Part shown: positions 35,483 to 44,623 of the stretch, piece by piece
Layout: every line of letters starts with the position of its first letter
Position numbering within the stretch: the first letter of the stretch is position 1
Assembly: GCF_008124865.1 (NCBI RefSeq)
Contig: NZ_VNHY01000002.1
Location: 682,001 to 746,000 of the forward strand
Origin: Fodinibius salinus
GTDB taxonomy: Bacteria; Bacteroidota; Rhodothermia; Balneolales; Balneolaceae
Length of the DNA stretch: 64,000 nt
Reading direction: 5' to 3'
Translations under genes and position numbers: made by a program
Notes under the pieces: generated by a model
What the model was told of the DNA's origin: nothing
The model's database searches: none
The model's input: the letters and a program-made list of their open reading frames with translations, nothing else

Positions 35483-36769
35483 GTGGAAATAACAATTAAT
35501 GATATTACCTCGGTTGATAAAGAAGTTATAATTTCAGCTGTGCGCGAAGATTTAGAGCCTAAGTTTAAAGAGGCTTACAAAAAATACCGCGGACAGATAA
35601 ACATGCCTGGTTTTCGTCCCGGCAAAGTGCCGATTAAGATTATCAAAAAGCGTTTTGGCGACGAAATTGAGAGTGAAGAAATCAACAACTATGTTCAGGA
35701 AGTTTTTGAACAAGAAGTTGTGCCCGAGCATGACCCTGTAGGCGAAAGTAAAATGCTGGAACTCAGCTGGGAAGATGATGAGCTGGAAGCAAAATTCAAG
35801 ATTGGTGCACGTCCCGATTTTGAGCTGACCGAACTCAGTGAAATTACGGTTGACCAGTTGGTCCACGATGTCACTGACGAAGAAGTACAAGAAGAAATTG
35901 ACCGTCAGTTGCATCAAGCCGGTAATTGGGAAGTGGTTGACGATGAAATTGAAGATGACTTTCGGGTAACCGTTGATGCTGTTCCGCTGGATGATGACGG
36001 AGAACCGGATGAAGAAAATACCAATGAAGAGGTAATTGATCTTAGTAAAGAAGAATCAGAACAGTTTCGCGATGATCTTATTGGCCAACAGACCGGCGAT
36101 AGCGTAGCGGTTGAAATTGGTCATGATGATCATACCCATAGCTTCCACCTGAATATCAAGAAGGTGGAAAAACCACATAAGGCAGACTTTACCGATGAAT
36201 TTGCCAAGCAGCAGAGCAATGAAGAAGCAAAAAATACGGAGGAATATCGTAGTCTGGTTAAAAGTCAGATCCAGGATCAATATGATGATTCAGCAGGTGA
36301 TATTTTCAAGAACGAAATTATTGATGCACTTGTTGAAAAACATGACTTTGAGATCCCTGATGTCTTTATGAATCAGATTCTGAACCAATATGTTGAGCGG
36401 GTTAAGCAACAGTCGCAGGGAGAATTGCCCCCTGACTTTGATGAAGAAGAGTATAAAGAAAACATGCGAGAACGCGCTGAGCGAGATGGTATGTGGTTCT
36501 TTTTGAATGAGAAGCTCCAAGAAAAATTTGACGACATTGAAATTGAGCCTGAAGATATTGATCAGCATCTGGAAGGTCAGGCCGCACAATACGGTATGAG
36601 TGTTGATCAGATGCGCAATATGTTTGCCCAGAATCCGCAACAGCTTGAGAATCTGCGAAAGAGTATCCGTGAAGAAAAAGTGTTTGATAAGCTCAAAGAT
36701 GTTGTTGAGATTAACGAAATTGACAAAGAGACTTATCAGGAAAAAATGGAAGAACAAGCGGAAGCATAA
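35483..36769 (+). CDS. tig: Trigger factor (ribosome-associated chaperone)
   Basis: 428 residues, starting at GTG 35483 preceded by TTGGAGTAA. An N-terminal ribosome-binding domain contains the signature GQINMPGFRPGKVPIKII near residue 36. A divergent FKBP-type PPIase domain spans about 155-245. The C-terminal helical domain with two arms carries DALVEKHDFEIPDVFMNQ. The protein is highly acidic. It is first in a tig-clpP-clpX operon, the classic arrangement. The tRNA-Leu gene lies 70 bp upstream. Confidence 0.96.
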   Translation: MEITINDITSVDKEVIISAVREDLEPKFKEAYKKYRGQINMPGFRPGKVPIKIIKKRFGDEIESEEINNYVQEVFEQEVVPEHDPVGESKMLELSWEDDELEAKFKIGARPDFELTELSEITVDQLVHDVTDEEVQEEIDRQLHQAGNWEVVDDEIEDDFRVTVDAVPLDDDGEPDEENTNEEVIDLSKEESEQFRDDLIGQQTGDSVAVEIGHDDHTHSFHLNIKKVEKPHKADFTDEFAKQQSNEEAKNTEEYRSLVKSQIQDQYDDSAGDIFKNEIIDALVEKHDFEIPDVFMNQILNQYVERVKQQSQGELPPDFDEEEYKENMRERAERDGMWFFLNEKLQEKFDDIEIEPEDIDQHLEGQAAQYGMSVDQMRNMFAQNPQQLENLRKSIREEKVFDKLKDVVEINEIDKETYQEKMEEQAEA

Positions 36770-36816
36770 TACGTTATTAACTGTTGACAACAATTAATCA
36801 AATTATTTAGTCGCAT

Positions 36817-37470
36817 ATGCCTGAGCAACCAATATACGAAATGCCGAATATGGAAGATGGAGATTTTTCAAGAATCCAGAATAACAGCTTGGTTCCCATG
36901 GTTGTTGAAAAGACCGAACGGGGAGAGCGGGCATTTGATATTTATTCCCGCCTGCTTAAAGACCGGATTGTGTTTTTGGGAACGCCTATTAATGATGTGG
37001 TGGCAAGCTCTGTAGTAGCACAGATTCTGTACCTACAGGCCGAAGATCCCGAAAAAGACATTAATCTGTATATTAACAGCCCGGGTGGTGTTGTATCAGC
37101 CGGATTAGCAATTTACGATACCATGCAGTATGTTAGTTGTGATGTAGTAACAACCTGTGTAGGTATGGCGGCATCGATGGGTGCTGTACTGCTGACGGGT
37201 GGAACAGACGGTAAGCGTAACTTATTGCCGCATTCCCGGGTCATGATTCATCAGCCATTAGGTGGCGTACAGGGACAGGCCAGTGACATTGAAATTGAGG
37301 CACAGGAAATTTTACGCATCAAAAATCTGCTTTGTCAGATTATTGCGGATCACTGCAATCAAGACAAGGATCAGGTTATGGAAGACTTTGACCGTAATAA
37401 GTGGATGGGAGCTGAAGAAGCACAAGATTACGGTTTGGTTGATACCATCATGGAAAACGCAAATGAATAG
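36817..37470 (+). CDS. clpP: ATP-dependent Clp protease proteolytic subunit ClpP
   Basis: 217-residue serine protease forming the tetradecameric barrel. Catalytic Ser120 in [13 protein letters not shown], His145 in [12 protein letters not shown] and Asp about 194 in [37 protein letters not shown] near 83 is also conserved. Works with ClpX encoded 27 bp downstream; substrates are unfolded by ClpX and passed to the chamber. A short N-terminal propeptide is likely. Confidence 0.97.
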   Translation: MPEQPIYEMPNMEDGDFSRIQNNSLVPMVVEKTERGERAFDIYSRLLKDRIVFLGTPINDVVASSVVAQILYLQAEDPEKDINLYINSPGGVVSAGLAIYDTMQYVSCDVVTTCVGMAASMGAVLLTGGTDGKRNLLPHSRVMIHQPLGGVQGQASDIEIEAQEILRIKNLLCQIIADHCNQDKDQVMEDFDRNKWMGAEEAQDYGLVDTIMENANE

Positions 37471-37497
37471 CAATTAGCATTATACTGACGTACAATT

Positions 37498-38760
37498 ATG
37501 AGCGATCAGGAGAATAATAACGAAAAAACAATATATTGTTCATTTTGTGGGCGATCGAGTCATGAGGTGAACAGTATGGTAGCTGGTCCGGATGATGTGT
37601 ATATCTGTGACCGCTGTGTGGCCGATGCATCGGGTATTGTAAAGAGCGATTTAGACTCGATGGCAAAGAAGCGTGAAAAAAATTATAAGCCAACTCTCAA
37701 GCCCGCCGAAATTAAAGCACGCCTTGATGAGTACGTTATTGGCCAGGAAGAAGCCAAGAAGACTCTTTCTGTGGCTGTGTACAATCACTATAAGCGACTT
37801 AGCTCAGAGCTGGAAGAAGAGTTTGGAGATACCGAAGTAGAAAAGAGCAACATTATGTTGCTGGGTCCTACAGGGTGCGGAAAGACACTATTGGCCAAAA
37901 CAATGGCTAATATTATTGATGTGCCTTTTACCATTGCTGATGCTACAGTACTTACCGAAGCCGGTTATGTGGGTGAAGATGTGGAAAGCATTTTGTCGAG
38001 CTTGCTACAGTCGGCCGACCATGATGTAGAGCAGGCTACCCGTGGCATTGTATATATTGATGAAGTTGATAAGGTGGCCCGTAAAAGTGATAACCCATCC
38101 ATAACGCGCGATGTTTCCGGTGAAGGCGTACAGCAGGCGTTGCTCAAAATATTAGAAGGTACTACGGCTAACATTCCACCCAAAGGGGGGCGGAAACATC
38201 CCGAACAGAGTTTTATACAGGTGGATACCTCCAATATTTTATTTATTTGTGGAGGTGCATTTAATGGGCTGGAGAAAATTATTTCTAAGCGTCTGTCGGT
38301 AAGTTCCCTCGGTTTCCACACAGAGGAGCAGGTAACGTTCGATAAAGATGATCCCGATATCTTTACGCATGTAGAAGCGCAAGATCTGCAGAAATACGGG
38401 TTGATTCCGGAACTCATTGGTCGCTTGCCGGTTATTTCAGGATTGCATCAGCTTTCGAAGGATGCAATGATTGAAATCCTGAAAAAACCCAAAAATGCGC
38501 TGGTTAAACAGTATAAGAAGCTGTTCAAGATGGAAGGGGTGGAGCTTATTTTTGAAGAAGAAGCTTTGGAAGTTATTGTAGAGAAGGCATTAAAAAGACA
38601 AACCGGTGCACGTGGACTTCGGTCCATTATGGAAAAAGCTATGCTGGATATTATGTTTAGGCTGCCTTCGATGGATAATATAGAAAAGTGTGTTATTACC
38701 CGAGAGACAATAAAAGAAGATGCGCCGCCGGTTTATGAAAAGCGGAAGGCATCTGCATAA
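37498..38760 (+). CDS. clpX: Clp protease ATP-binding subunit ClpX
   Basis: 420-residue AAA+ unfoldase. The N-terminal zinc domain has the four cysteines YCSFCGRS and YICDRCV (residues about 12-40). Walker A GPTGCGKT is near 123, Walker [10 protein letters not shown] near 185, sensor and pore loops include the GYVGEDVE segment, and the C-terminal small domain contains [17 protein letters not shown]. Completes the tig-clpP-clpX operon, ended by a strong terminator. Confidence 0.97.
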   Translation: MSDQENNNEKTIYCSFCGRSSHEVNSMVAGPDDVYICDRCVADASGIVKSDLDSMAKKREKNYKPTLKPAEIKARLDEYVIGQEEAKKTLSVAVYNHYKRLSSELEEEFGDTEVEKSNIMLLGPTGCGKTLLAKTMANIIDVPFTIADATVLTEAGYVGEDVESILSSLLQSADHDVEQATRGIVYIDEVDKVARKSDNPSITRDVSGEGVQQALLKILEGTTANIPPKGGRKHPEQSFIQVDTSNILFICGGAFNGLEKIISKRLSVSSLGFHTEEQVTFDKDDPDIFTHVEAQDLQKYGLIPELIGRLPVISGLHQLSKDAMIEILKKPKNALVKQYKKLFKMEGVELIFEEEALEVIVEKALKRQTGARGLRSIMEKAMLDIMFRLPSMDNIEKCVITRETIKEDAPPVYEKRKASA

Positions 38761-38782
38761 ATAAAGTGGTAATCGATTTTAC

Positions 38783-38812
38783 AGGCATCACCGATTCGGT
38801 GATGCCTTTTTT
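38783..38812 (+). terminator. Terminator of the tig-clpP-clpX operon
   Basis: Perfect 11-bp stem AGGCATCACCG (38783-38793) with CGGTGATGCCT (38797-38807) around a three-base loop ATT, followed by a run of T residues. It begins 23 bp after the clpX stop. Confidence 0.92.
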
Positions 38813-38865
38813 ATTTTGTAACATATCGGGTAGTTACGGTTTATCAGTATAGCTAATATTTGGGT

Positions 38866-40149
38866 ATGAAAATCCATCTTACTTCAAATAGAATAAATAT
38901 TGTTCTGGTAGGGCTTTTGGTTCTGCTAGGGATAGGATCCTTTGCTTATAACCACTATTTGATTAATCGTATCCTGGTCCAGGAACGTTCGAACGTTGAG
39001 TTATGGGCTAAAGCCATTGAATACACTAGTAATCCCATCCAGGAAGAAATCAGCCAAAACCTGCTGAAGGCATCAAATTACTTGCAACAACATACTTCGG
39101 CACCGGATAGTATTATAGCCCTTATTGATCAGGCAGAAGCGGATCGCACCTCCCAGACTTTTGTAACACAGGAAATTTTGTTGAGTGAAGAACGCTTTCA
39201 GGTTCCTCGGATTATAGTAGATGGGAGTGGTCAAATTGTGTTTAAACACCATGTTGAAGGTGAGAAAGAGCAAGAGTTGATTGATCGTTTTGCCCAAATG
39301 CATGATCCTATTGAAATAAATCTCGGCAACGAACAGTATTCACTAACTCAGTATGTATATTATGGTGAGAGTCCCACAGTGCGCTATTTGCGGTATTTCC
39401 CGTATATCCAACTGAGCCTGTTGGCATTAGTGTTGGGAATAGCGTTTGTAAGCTACCGTACGATCACAAAATCTGAACAGTCAAACCTATGGGTAGGTAT
39501 GACCAAAGAGGCCGCCCATCAGCTAGGTACGCCACTTTCCAGTTTGTATGGATGGGTTGAGCTGCTCCGCGAGGAAAAAGATGATGATTTTACCCAGCGG
39601 ATTTGTAATGAGCTCGAAAATGATGTGTCTCGTCTTCGCGGGGTGGCAGAGCGATTTAACAAGATTGGTTCCGAGCCGGAACTGAACCGGCAAAAGCTGG
39701 CCCCCATTTTAGAAAATGTACTTGAATATATGAAGCGTCGGCTGCCACAACTCGGCAAAAATGTAGAAGTGTTGCAGCAGTTGGATGAAGGAGTACAGGC
39801 AAAGGTAAATTCTGATTTGTTCCAATGGGCGGTCGAAAATATCATCAAAAATGCAATGGATGCTATTAAGGCTAGTGCCAGCAGTCCTTATGTGTCCGTT
39901 AAGTTATACCGCGTAGAAAATGAAGTGTATATTGATGTTAAGGATACAGGATCGGGCATCGACAAGAAATTTCACGGTGAAATATTTAAGCCCGGTTACA
40001 GTACTAAAAAAAGGGGCTGGGGGCTGGGACTAAGTCTTACAAAACGAATTATTGAGGAATATCACAGCGGAACTTTGTTTATACATGAATCAGAGGTGGG
40101 GCGTGGCACAACCATGCGTATTATTTTAGAGGCGCCCAAAGGAAATTAG
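38866..40149 (+). CDS. Sensor histidine kinase
   Basis: 427 residues from ATG 38866. Two membrane helices (about 13-30 and 178-198) flank a periplasmic sensor region of roughly 145 residues. The kinase core follows: phospho-acceptor His218 in TKEAAHQLGTPLSSLYGWVE, N box ENIIKNAMDAIK near 325, G1 DTGSGID, and G2 GWGLGLSLTKRIIEE. No HAMP or receiver domain. No adjacent response regulator gene; an ECF sigma gene lies convergently next to it, and the orphan regulator PorX is 11 kb upstream. A PorY-like partner role is possible but unproven. Confidence 0.93.
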   Translation: MKIHLTSNRINIVLVGLLVLLGIGSFAYNHYLINRILVQERSNVELWAKAIEYTSNPIQEEISQNLLKASNYLQQHTSAPDSIIALIDQAEADRTSQTFVTQEILLSEERFQVPRIIVDGSGQIVFKHHVEGEKEQELIDRFAQMHDPIEINLGNEQYSLTQYVYYGESPTVRYLRYFPYIQLSLLALVLGIAFVSYRTITKSEQSNLWVGMTKEAAHQLGTPLSSLYGWVELLREEKDDDFTQRICNELENDVSRLRGVAERFNKIGSEPELNRQKLAPILENVLEYMKRRLPQLGKNVEVLQQLDEGVQAKVNSDLFQWAVENIIKNAMDAIKASASSPYVSVKLYRVENEVYIDVKDTGSGIDKKFHGEIFKPGYSTKKRGWGLGLSLTKRIIEEYHSGTLFIHESEVGRGTTMRIILEAPKGN

Positions 40150-40179
40150 AGGCGGCCTCTTTGCCAAATCCTTTCTTTG

Positions 40180-40755
40180 TTAATCAGGTTGGTAGCCGCG
40201 CTCTTTGGCATATTCCATAAGCTGAGACTTCAGCAGGTTACGTCCACGGTGCAGACGCGACCGTATTGTGCCGATGGGCACATCCAGCATATTAGCTATC
40301 TCTTCGTAGGTAAAATCCTCAATATCACAAAGTAGTACTACCGTGCGGAAATCTTCAGGCAGTTCATCAAGGGCGTTAGAGATGTCATCGTCGATAAGAT
40401 CGCGGAACATCTTATCTTCCAGGTCCGAGGTATCCGTGCGTTCGGCTCGAATAGTTTCGTAGAAAGTTGCAACCTCATCATAGTCAACTTGGTTAGGCTG
40501 CTTAGACTGCTTGCGATAGTTATTGATATACGAATTTTTGAGGATCCGGAAGAGCCATGCCTTGGCGTTAGTTCCCTTTTCGTAGCTGCTAAAAAACCGA
40601 AATGCTTTTACAATGGTATCCTGAACCAGATCCTCGGCGTCGCTGGGATCGGAGGTCAGGCGTAGTGCAAAATTATACATTGCATCCAAGTGTGGAATAA
40701 TTTCATCCTCAAAATCTTCCTGCTTCTGTATTTCCTCTTTTGTTAGTTGTGCCAT
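40180..40755 (-). CDS. ECF sigma factor (sigma-70 family)
   Basis: 191-residue extracytoplasmic-function sigma factor. Region 2 (about 25-95): YNFALRLTSDPSDAEDLVQD and KAWLFRILKNSYINNYRK, for -10 recognition and core binding. Region 4 (about 130-185): LDELPEDFRTVVLLCDIEDF, YEEIANMLDVPIGTIRSRLH, a helix-turn-helix for -35 recognition. No anti-sigma factor gene follows. It is convergent with the histidine kinase gene, 30 bp apart. Confidence 0.95.
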   Translation of the reverse strand: MAQLTKEEIQKQEDFEDEIIPHLDAMYNFALRLTSDPSDAEDLVQDTIVKAFRFFSSYEKGTNAKAWLFRILKNSYINNYRKQSKQPNQVDYDEVATFYETIRAERTDTSDLEDKMFRDLIDDDISNALDELPEDFRTVVLLCDIEDFTYEEIANMLDVPIGTIRSRLHRGRNLLKSQLMEYAKERGYQPD

Positions 40756-40969
40756 CCCACTGTTTTTTAATTTGTTGCCGAAGCAATAATATGGCTCAGT
40801 TGCTCAATACTTTGTTACACAGTGTCCAACTCGTGTTTAGATATTATATCAAATCTGTTTCCAAAACGTTAATCGTTTTCACTAATGAACCTTATAGGCA
40901 ATGTTTAATACGATAAGTTTCTCTTTCTGGATTTATACAGACGATATAAATCAGTATGATCTTACCAAA

Positions 40970-41704
40970 TTACCAAAGAATAATAACCAGTAGGTCATAG
41001 AGGGCATGTGTCCAAGCCGCCGTTCCAAAGCCACGCCACAAGTAGATAGCGTTCAGCGCCAATCCAAATAAAAAACGAAACAGAAGTCCGGCCCAGCTAA
41101 AAGGATATCCCATATCACCTACAAAATGGACGGCACTGAATAACAATGCTGCCAGAACTATCGCACAACCGTAAGCTATATATTTTTTCGAGATGAATTT
41201 TTGAAGCACATATAAAAGAGCGGATACCAAAATTACACGAAAAAAAAGTTCTTCATATAAGCCTGCTCCCAGTGACAGTGCAAACTGTTGTAGCAGCGGG
41301 ATACTCTCTATAGGGGCAGAAGGTAACAATTGCAGGAGATTACTAATCGCCGCTCCAATGAGTAGAGCAAGTACCACAGCATACACCATTGATTCAATAA
41401 TCATGTATCCAAAATAGCGCATAGAGAGCGTAGATAGCTTATCGCGTTCGCGATATAAAATGATAATACCCAATAGAGCTACAAAAATGAGCGTAATAGA
41501 AAGTACGTGCTGCCCCATAAATGAAAGCAATGTCTTGATCCACACATCAACTGAAATACGTACCACCTGCTCAGCATCCGGCTGACTGATAAAGATGAGC
41601 ATTTCGTAAAGCAACAACAGCGGCAGGCTGATTAGGTAGCTGTATAGCAAAGAATGCGTAGAAGAAAAATACTGTCGGGCGTTATTGCGCAGCTGTTTTA
41701 TCAT
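40970..41704 (-). CDS. CPBP family intramembrane metalloprotease
   Basis: 244-residue polytopic membrane protease (Rce1/CAAX-like). Motif 1 is GLYEELFFR with Glu151-Glu152 and Arg156; motif 2 FSAVHFVGD near 194; motif 3 WTHALYDLL near 232. All expected metal-site residues are present, with about seven membrane helices. Its ATG overlaps the stop of the LysM gene (ATGA), so the two are translationally coupled. Substrates unknown. Confidence 0.92.
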   Translation of the reverse strand: MIKQLRNNARQYFSSTHSLLYSYLISLPLLLLYEMLIFISQPDAEQVVRISVDVWIKTLLSFMGQHVLSITLIFVALLGIIILYRERDKLSTLSMRYFGYMIIESMVYAVVLALLIGAAISNLLQLLPSAPIESIPLLQQFALSLGAGLYEELFFRVILVSALLYVLQKFISKKYIAYGCAIVLAALLFSAVHFVGDMGYPFSWAGLLFRFLFGLALNAIYLWRGFGTAAWTHALYDLLVIILW

Positions 41705-42816
41705 TGCTGATAGATTGTGATTTGTGGTGACGAGCTGCTTAAATCAAGAGACTCCCAGGCAGCATCCGAAAGTTTTAGGGCATTTCCCGAAGTACGGTCG
41801 TTAATACGGACAAAAATACCTATCCCATTTGCCGGGTTTCTAATAAAGACCACTGATCCCAAAGCCATGTTTGAATGTGCTGCCGTCAGCGCATCTGGAT
41901 TGTAAAGTTCGCCATTTGTGGTAGGATGAGCTTTGGCAGTGGTATCATATTTTGTAACCGAAGCAGATCCCAGGTTTTGAAGGCTCAGCCGATCCAGAAA
42001 GGGATTTTTGTGTACTTTGGTAGGCGGTGCTAATACCGTAACCGTCTGTCCACTCCGCAGCGAATTAATATTTGTTCCGGTGTTCAACGCCTTAAACTCT
42101 TGTTTATCCATATTAAACTTATCAAGGATATCCTGAAGGCCCTCGGAACTGTTGCTTATTTCATAGGAAATGAATTTACCCTGCGGTGCCGATCCCACAG
42201 CTTCGGCTACAGATGGCGGGACGTCTGTACCAGTATCGCGAACCGTAAGTTCTTGCCCTACTCTGATAGTGTTCGAAGCCAAATTATTCAGTTTTTTTAG
42301 CTCCTCAACCGTCATGCGGTGTTGTTGTGCAATGCGATATAACGTATCCCCGTTTTTAACGGTGTAATAAGTATTTTGATCCGATGGTTCATCTACAACA
42401 ATTGATGACTCATTAGAAGATTTTTTCTCTGCCGGATAAATCGTCAGCTTTTGTCCAACAGCTAACTGATTTGATGATAGATTATTCCACGATTTGATTT
42501 CCGCGATACTTACATTGTAAGATTTAGAGATCGAAAAAAGAGTTTCATTTGCTTTAACAGTGTGGGTAAGCTGGTTTTTATCAGTGGGTGTGTTGTCCCG
42601 GATGATCAGTTCTTGTCCCACCGAAAGATTGTTGTTGGTCAGGCTGTTCCAACCCTTTACCTGCTGGACTGTTACATCATACTGCTGGGCAATACTAAAG
42701 AGCGTTTCGCCTTCCTGAACGGTATGTGAAGTTCCTTGAGCTAAAACACAAGAAGAAGCTCCTACCGTTAGAAAGCCAATGCAGAATATTGTAATCAATA
42801 TTTTTTGATAACTCAT
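41701..42816 (-). CDS. LysM-repeat protein with C-terminal RlpA-like domain
   Basis: 371-residue exported peptidoglycan-binding protein. After the signal peptide (ending near VLAQG) come three clear LysM repeats, each beginning HTVQEGETLFSIAQQ / HTVKANETLFSISKS / YTVKNGDTLYRIAQQ (about 32-75, 85-128, 150-193). A fourth, degenerate one lies around 215-260. The last 100 residues look like an RlpA-type double-psi beta barrel (TKYDTTAKAHPTTNGELYNP, GIGIFVRINDRTSGNALKLS). A septal or cell-wall remodelling role is likely; an intact Asp for lytic activity is in the INDRT segment. Followed by a coupled CPBP protease gene. Confidence 0.88.
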   Translation of the reverse strand: MSYQKILITIFCIGFLTVGASSCVLAQGTSHTVQEGETLFSIAQQYDVTVQQVKGWNSLTNNNLSVGQELIIRDNTPTDKNQLTHTVKANETLFSISKSYNVSIAEIKSWNNLSSNQLAVGQKLTIYPAEKKSSNESSIVVDEPSDQNTYYTVKNGDTLYRIAQQHRMTVEELKKLNNLASNTIRVGQELTVRDTGTDVPPSVAEAVGSAPQGKFISYEISNSSEGLQDILDKFNMDKQEFKALNTGTNINSLRSGQTVTVLAPPTKVHKNPFLDRLSLQNLGSASVTKYDTTAKAHPTTNGELYNPDALTAAHSNMALGSVVFIRNPANGIGIFVRINDRTSGNALKLSDAAWESLDLSSSSPQITIYQQ

Positions 42817-42825
42817 TATTCTTTC

Positions 42826-43167
42826 TTAGTGGTCTTCAATTTCGGTTTCAACCAGCTGTAGTGCTTCCTGCAGCTCCGTCTTTGTCCGGTTCTCGTCCTG
42901 TTCTTCAGCTTTGGGAATTCCCTGCTGGTACAACTCACGGGCATCTGCCAGTCGACCTATTGCTTCATATAGTTTGCCAAGATGGTAATAGACGCCCACA
43001 TAATCGGGATCAGTGGAGAGAATATCCTCAAAGAGGATACGCGCCTTTTTAAATTCGGCCTCTTTGCGAAACTCCAGCGCTAAGGCAAACTTTGAAAATG
43101 AGTCCCCGGGATTTTGTTTAATCTGCCGGGCAAGTTGCTTTATTTTTGGTTTATCTTCTTCGCTCAT
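42826..43167 (-). CDS. Tetratricopeptide repeat protein
   Basis: 113-residue all-helical protein with about two TPR units: DSFSKFALALEFRKEAEFKKA and YVGVYYHLGKLYEAIGRLAD, followed by ARELYQQGIPKAEEQ. No signal peptide. It lies 9 bp upstream of the LysM/RlpA gene, first in a three-gene leftward operon. Likely a small scaffold or adaptor; partners unknown. Confidence 0.88.
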   Translation of the reverse strand: MSEEDKPKIKQLARQIKQNPGDSFSKFALALEFRKEAEFKKARILFEDILSTDPDYVGVYYHLGKLYEAIGRLADARELYQQGIPKAEEQDENRTKTELQEALQLVETEIEDH

Positions 43168-43348
43168 AACCGTTAGTAATAACGTATATCAGACCAGACT
43201 ATTTTATGTTCCATTGATAAGATACGGAAATTGCGGAAGGGAAAAAGGGTTCTTCTGGAACCTACGCTCGTTTATTTGGCCGCACTTTGTAACTTGTGAT
43301 GAGGGCTGCTGGTTGTATGTGAACTTCGTCCCGCAGATGCGATATTGC

Positions 43349-43371
43349 CCTCAACCTGATCTCAGTTGAGG
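43349..43371 (-). terminator. Hairpin downstream of aroC
   Basis: CCTCAAC (43349-43355) pairs with GTTGAGG (43365-43371), loop of nine bases. It lies 75 bp past the aroC stop on the minus strand; there is no T-run, so termination is uncertain. The rest of the 277-bp gap (43168-43444) shows no gene. Confidence 0.35.
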
Positions 43372-43444
43372 ACAATGAGGGATCTAATATTAGATGTATA
43401 TCAGTTGCTTATCAAAAGCTGATAAAGAAAAGTATGACTTCCAT

Positions 43445-44623
43445 TTACTGATCAAGCCGTTCTTCAATTTCTTCAATAGAGTCACCACCGAATTTTTCCA
43501 AAAAGGCATTGGCCAGCACGGGGGCAATTACACTTTCTGCTACCACAATGGCCCGCGGGAGCGCACAGACATCTGACCGTTCATAACGTGTGTCGGTTTT
43601 TTCTTTGCTGTGGATATCAACTGTATCAATCGGTGTAAGCATAGTGGGGATAGGCTTCATTACGCCGCGGATGATTAGCGGCATGCCAGTAGTTACACCG
43701 CCTTCCAGTCCACCCATGCGATTAGTTCGGCGCTTAAATGTACCATCCTCATGGATAATCTCATCGTGCACTACTTGTCCATGGCGTCGGCCAGACTCAA
43801 AACCCTGCCCGATTTGCACGCCCTTCATGGCTTGGGTGCCGATGATGGCTTGTGCCAGCTGGCCGCCGAGTTTGCGGTCCCAGTGGACAAAGCTGCCGAG
43901 TCCTGCAGGCAGGCCGGTTACCACAACCTCCCAGTGTCCGCCTAGTGAGCTTCCTTCTTTGCGTCGTTTGATAATTAGATCACGCATCTGTTGGGTCAGA
44001 TCTTCGTCGAGGCAGCGCACCGGTGATTCATCGGCGGTTTTGAATATGGTTTCTGCGCCATCTTCGAGCATGGGATCCACGCGGTCGCGCACATCCTCCC
44101 ACGGCTGTTCATATCCTACCTTGCCAATGCGGGTTACATGACCGCCAATTTCAATACCAAAATGTTTTAAAAACTTGCGAGCGATAGAGCTGCAGGCTAC
44201 GCGCATGGCTGTTTCACGGGCGCTAGAACGTTCGATAGCGGGTCGAATATCATCGTACCGGTATTTTTGTACACCCGTCAGATCGGCATGGCCGGGTCGC
44301 GGGACGGTAATGGGATCTACATCGTCACCGTTGCCCTCCTTGGCTAGCACTTTGGGCCAGTTAGAATCGTCTTTTTCATGCGCGCGGTTGGGCATCTGCA
44401 TAGCAATGGGGGCACCGGTTGTTTTACCGAATCGTACGCCGGACGAGATGGTAGCCTTATCTTTTTCAAAGGCCATACGTCCACCGCGGCCGTAACCTTT
44501 TTGACGGCGTGCTAGGTGTAGAGCAATTTCATCTTCAGTTATGGGCAGGCCGGCGGGCACGCCTTCGATGATGCCGGTAAGTTTAGGGCCGTGCGATTCG
44601 CCGGCGGTTAAGTATCGTATCAT
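43445..44623 (-). CDS. aroC: Chorismate synthase
   Basis: 392-residue FMN-dependent enzyme of the shikimate pathway, converting EPSP to chorismate. Signatures: TAGESHGPKLTGIIEG at the N-terminus, RRQKGYGRGGRM, VPRPGHADLTGVQKYRYDDI, ERSSARETAMRVACSSIARK and NRMGGLEGGVTTGMPLIIR. Complete length. Its ATG overlaps the stop of the upstream K+ channel gene by 4 bp (ATGA). No other aro genes are adjacent. Confidence 0.97.
   Translation of the reverse strand: MIRYLTAGESHGPKLTGIIEGVPAGLPITEDEIALHLARRQKGYGRGGRMAFEKDKATISSGVRFGKTTGAPIAMQMPNRAHEKDDSNWPKVLAKEGNGDDVDPITVPRPGHADLTGVQKYRYDDIRPAIERSSARETAMRVACSSIARKFLKHFGIEIGGHVTRIGKVGYEQPWEDVRDRVDPMLEDGAETIFKTADESPVRCLDEDLTQQMRDLIIKRRKEGSSLGGHWEVVVTGLPAGLGSFVHWDRKLGGQLAQAIIGTQAMKGVQIGQGFESGRRHGQVVHDEIIHEDGTFKRRTNRMGGLEGGVTTGMPLIIRGVMKPIPTMLTPIDTVDIHSKEKTDTRYERSDVCALPRAIVVAESVIAPVLANAFLEKFGGDSIEEIEERLDQ

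Noticed and set aside
36290-36793. 167-codon open frame on the minus strand
   Set aside because: Entirely antisense to trigger factor and rich in Phe/Leu/Ile, as expected from the complement of an acidic GAA/GAT-rich gene.
37965-38417. 150-codon open frame on the minus strand
   Set aside because: Antisense to the AAA+ core of clpX; shadow frame.
43013-43369. 118-codon open frame on the plus strand reaching into the gap
   Set aside because: Begins antisense to the TPR gene, no homology or sensible composition.
43590-44141. 183-codon open frame on the plus strand
   Set aside because: Lies antisense within aroC, whose product is unmistakable; composition (Ser/Pro/Arg) is a shadow pattern.
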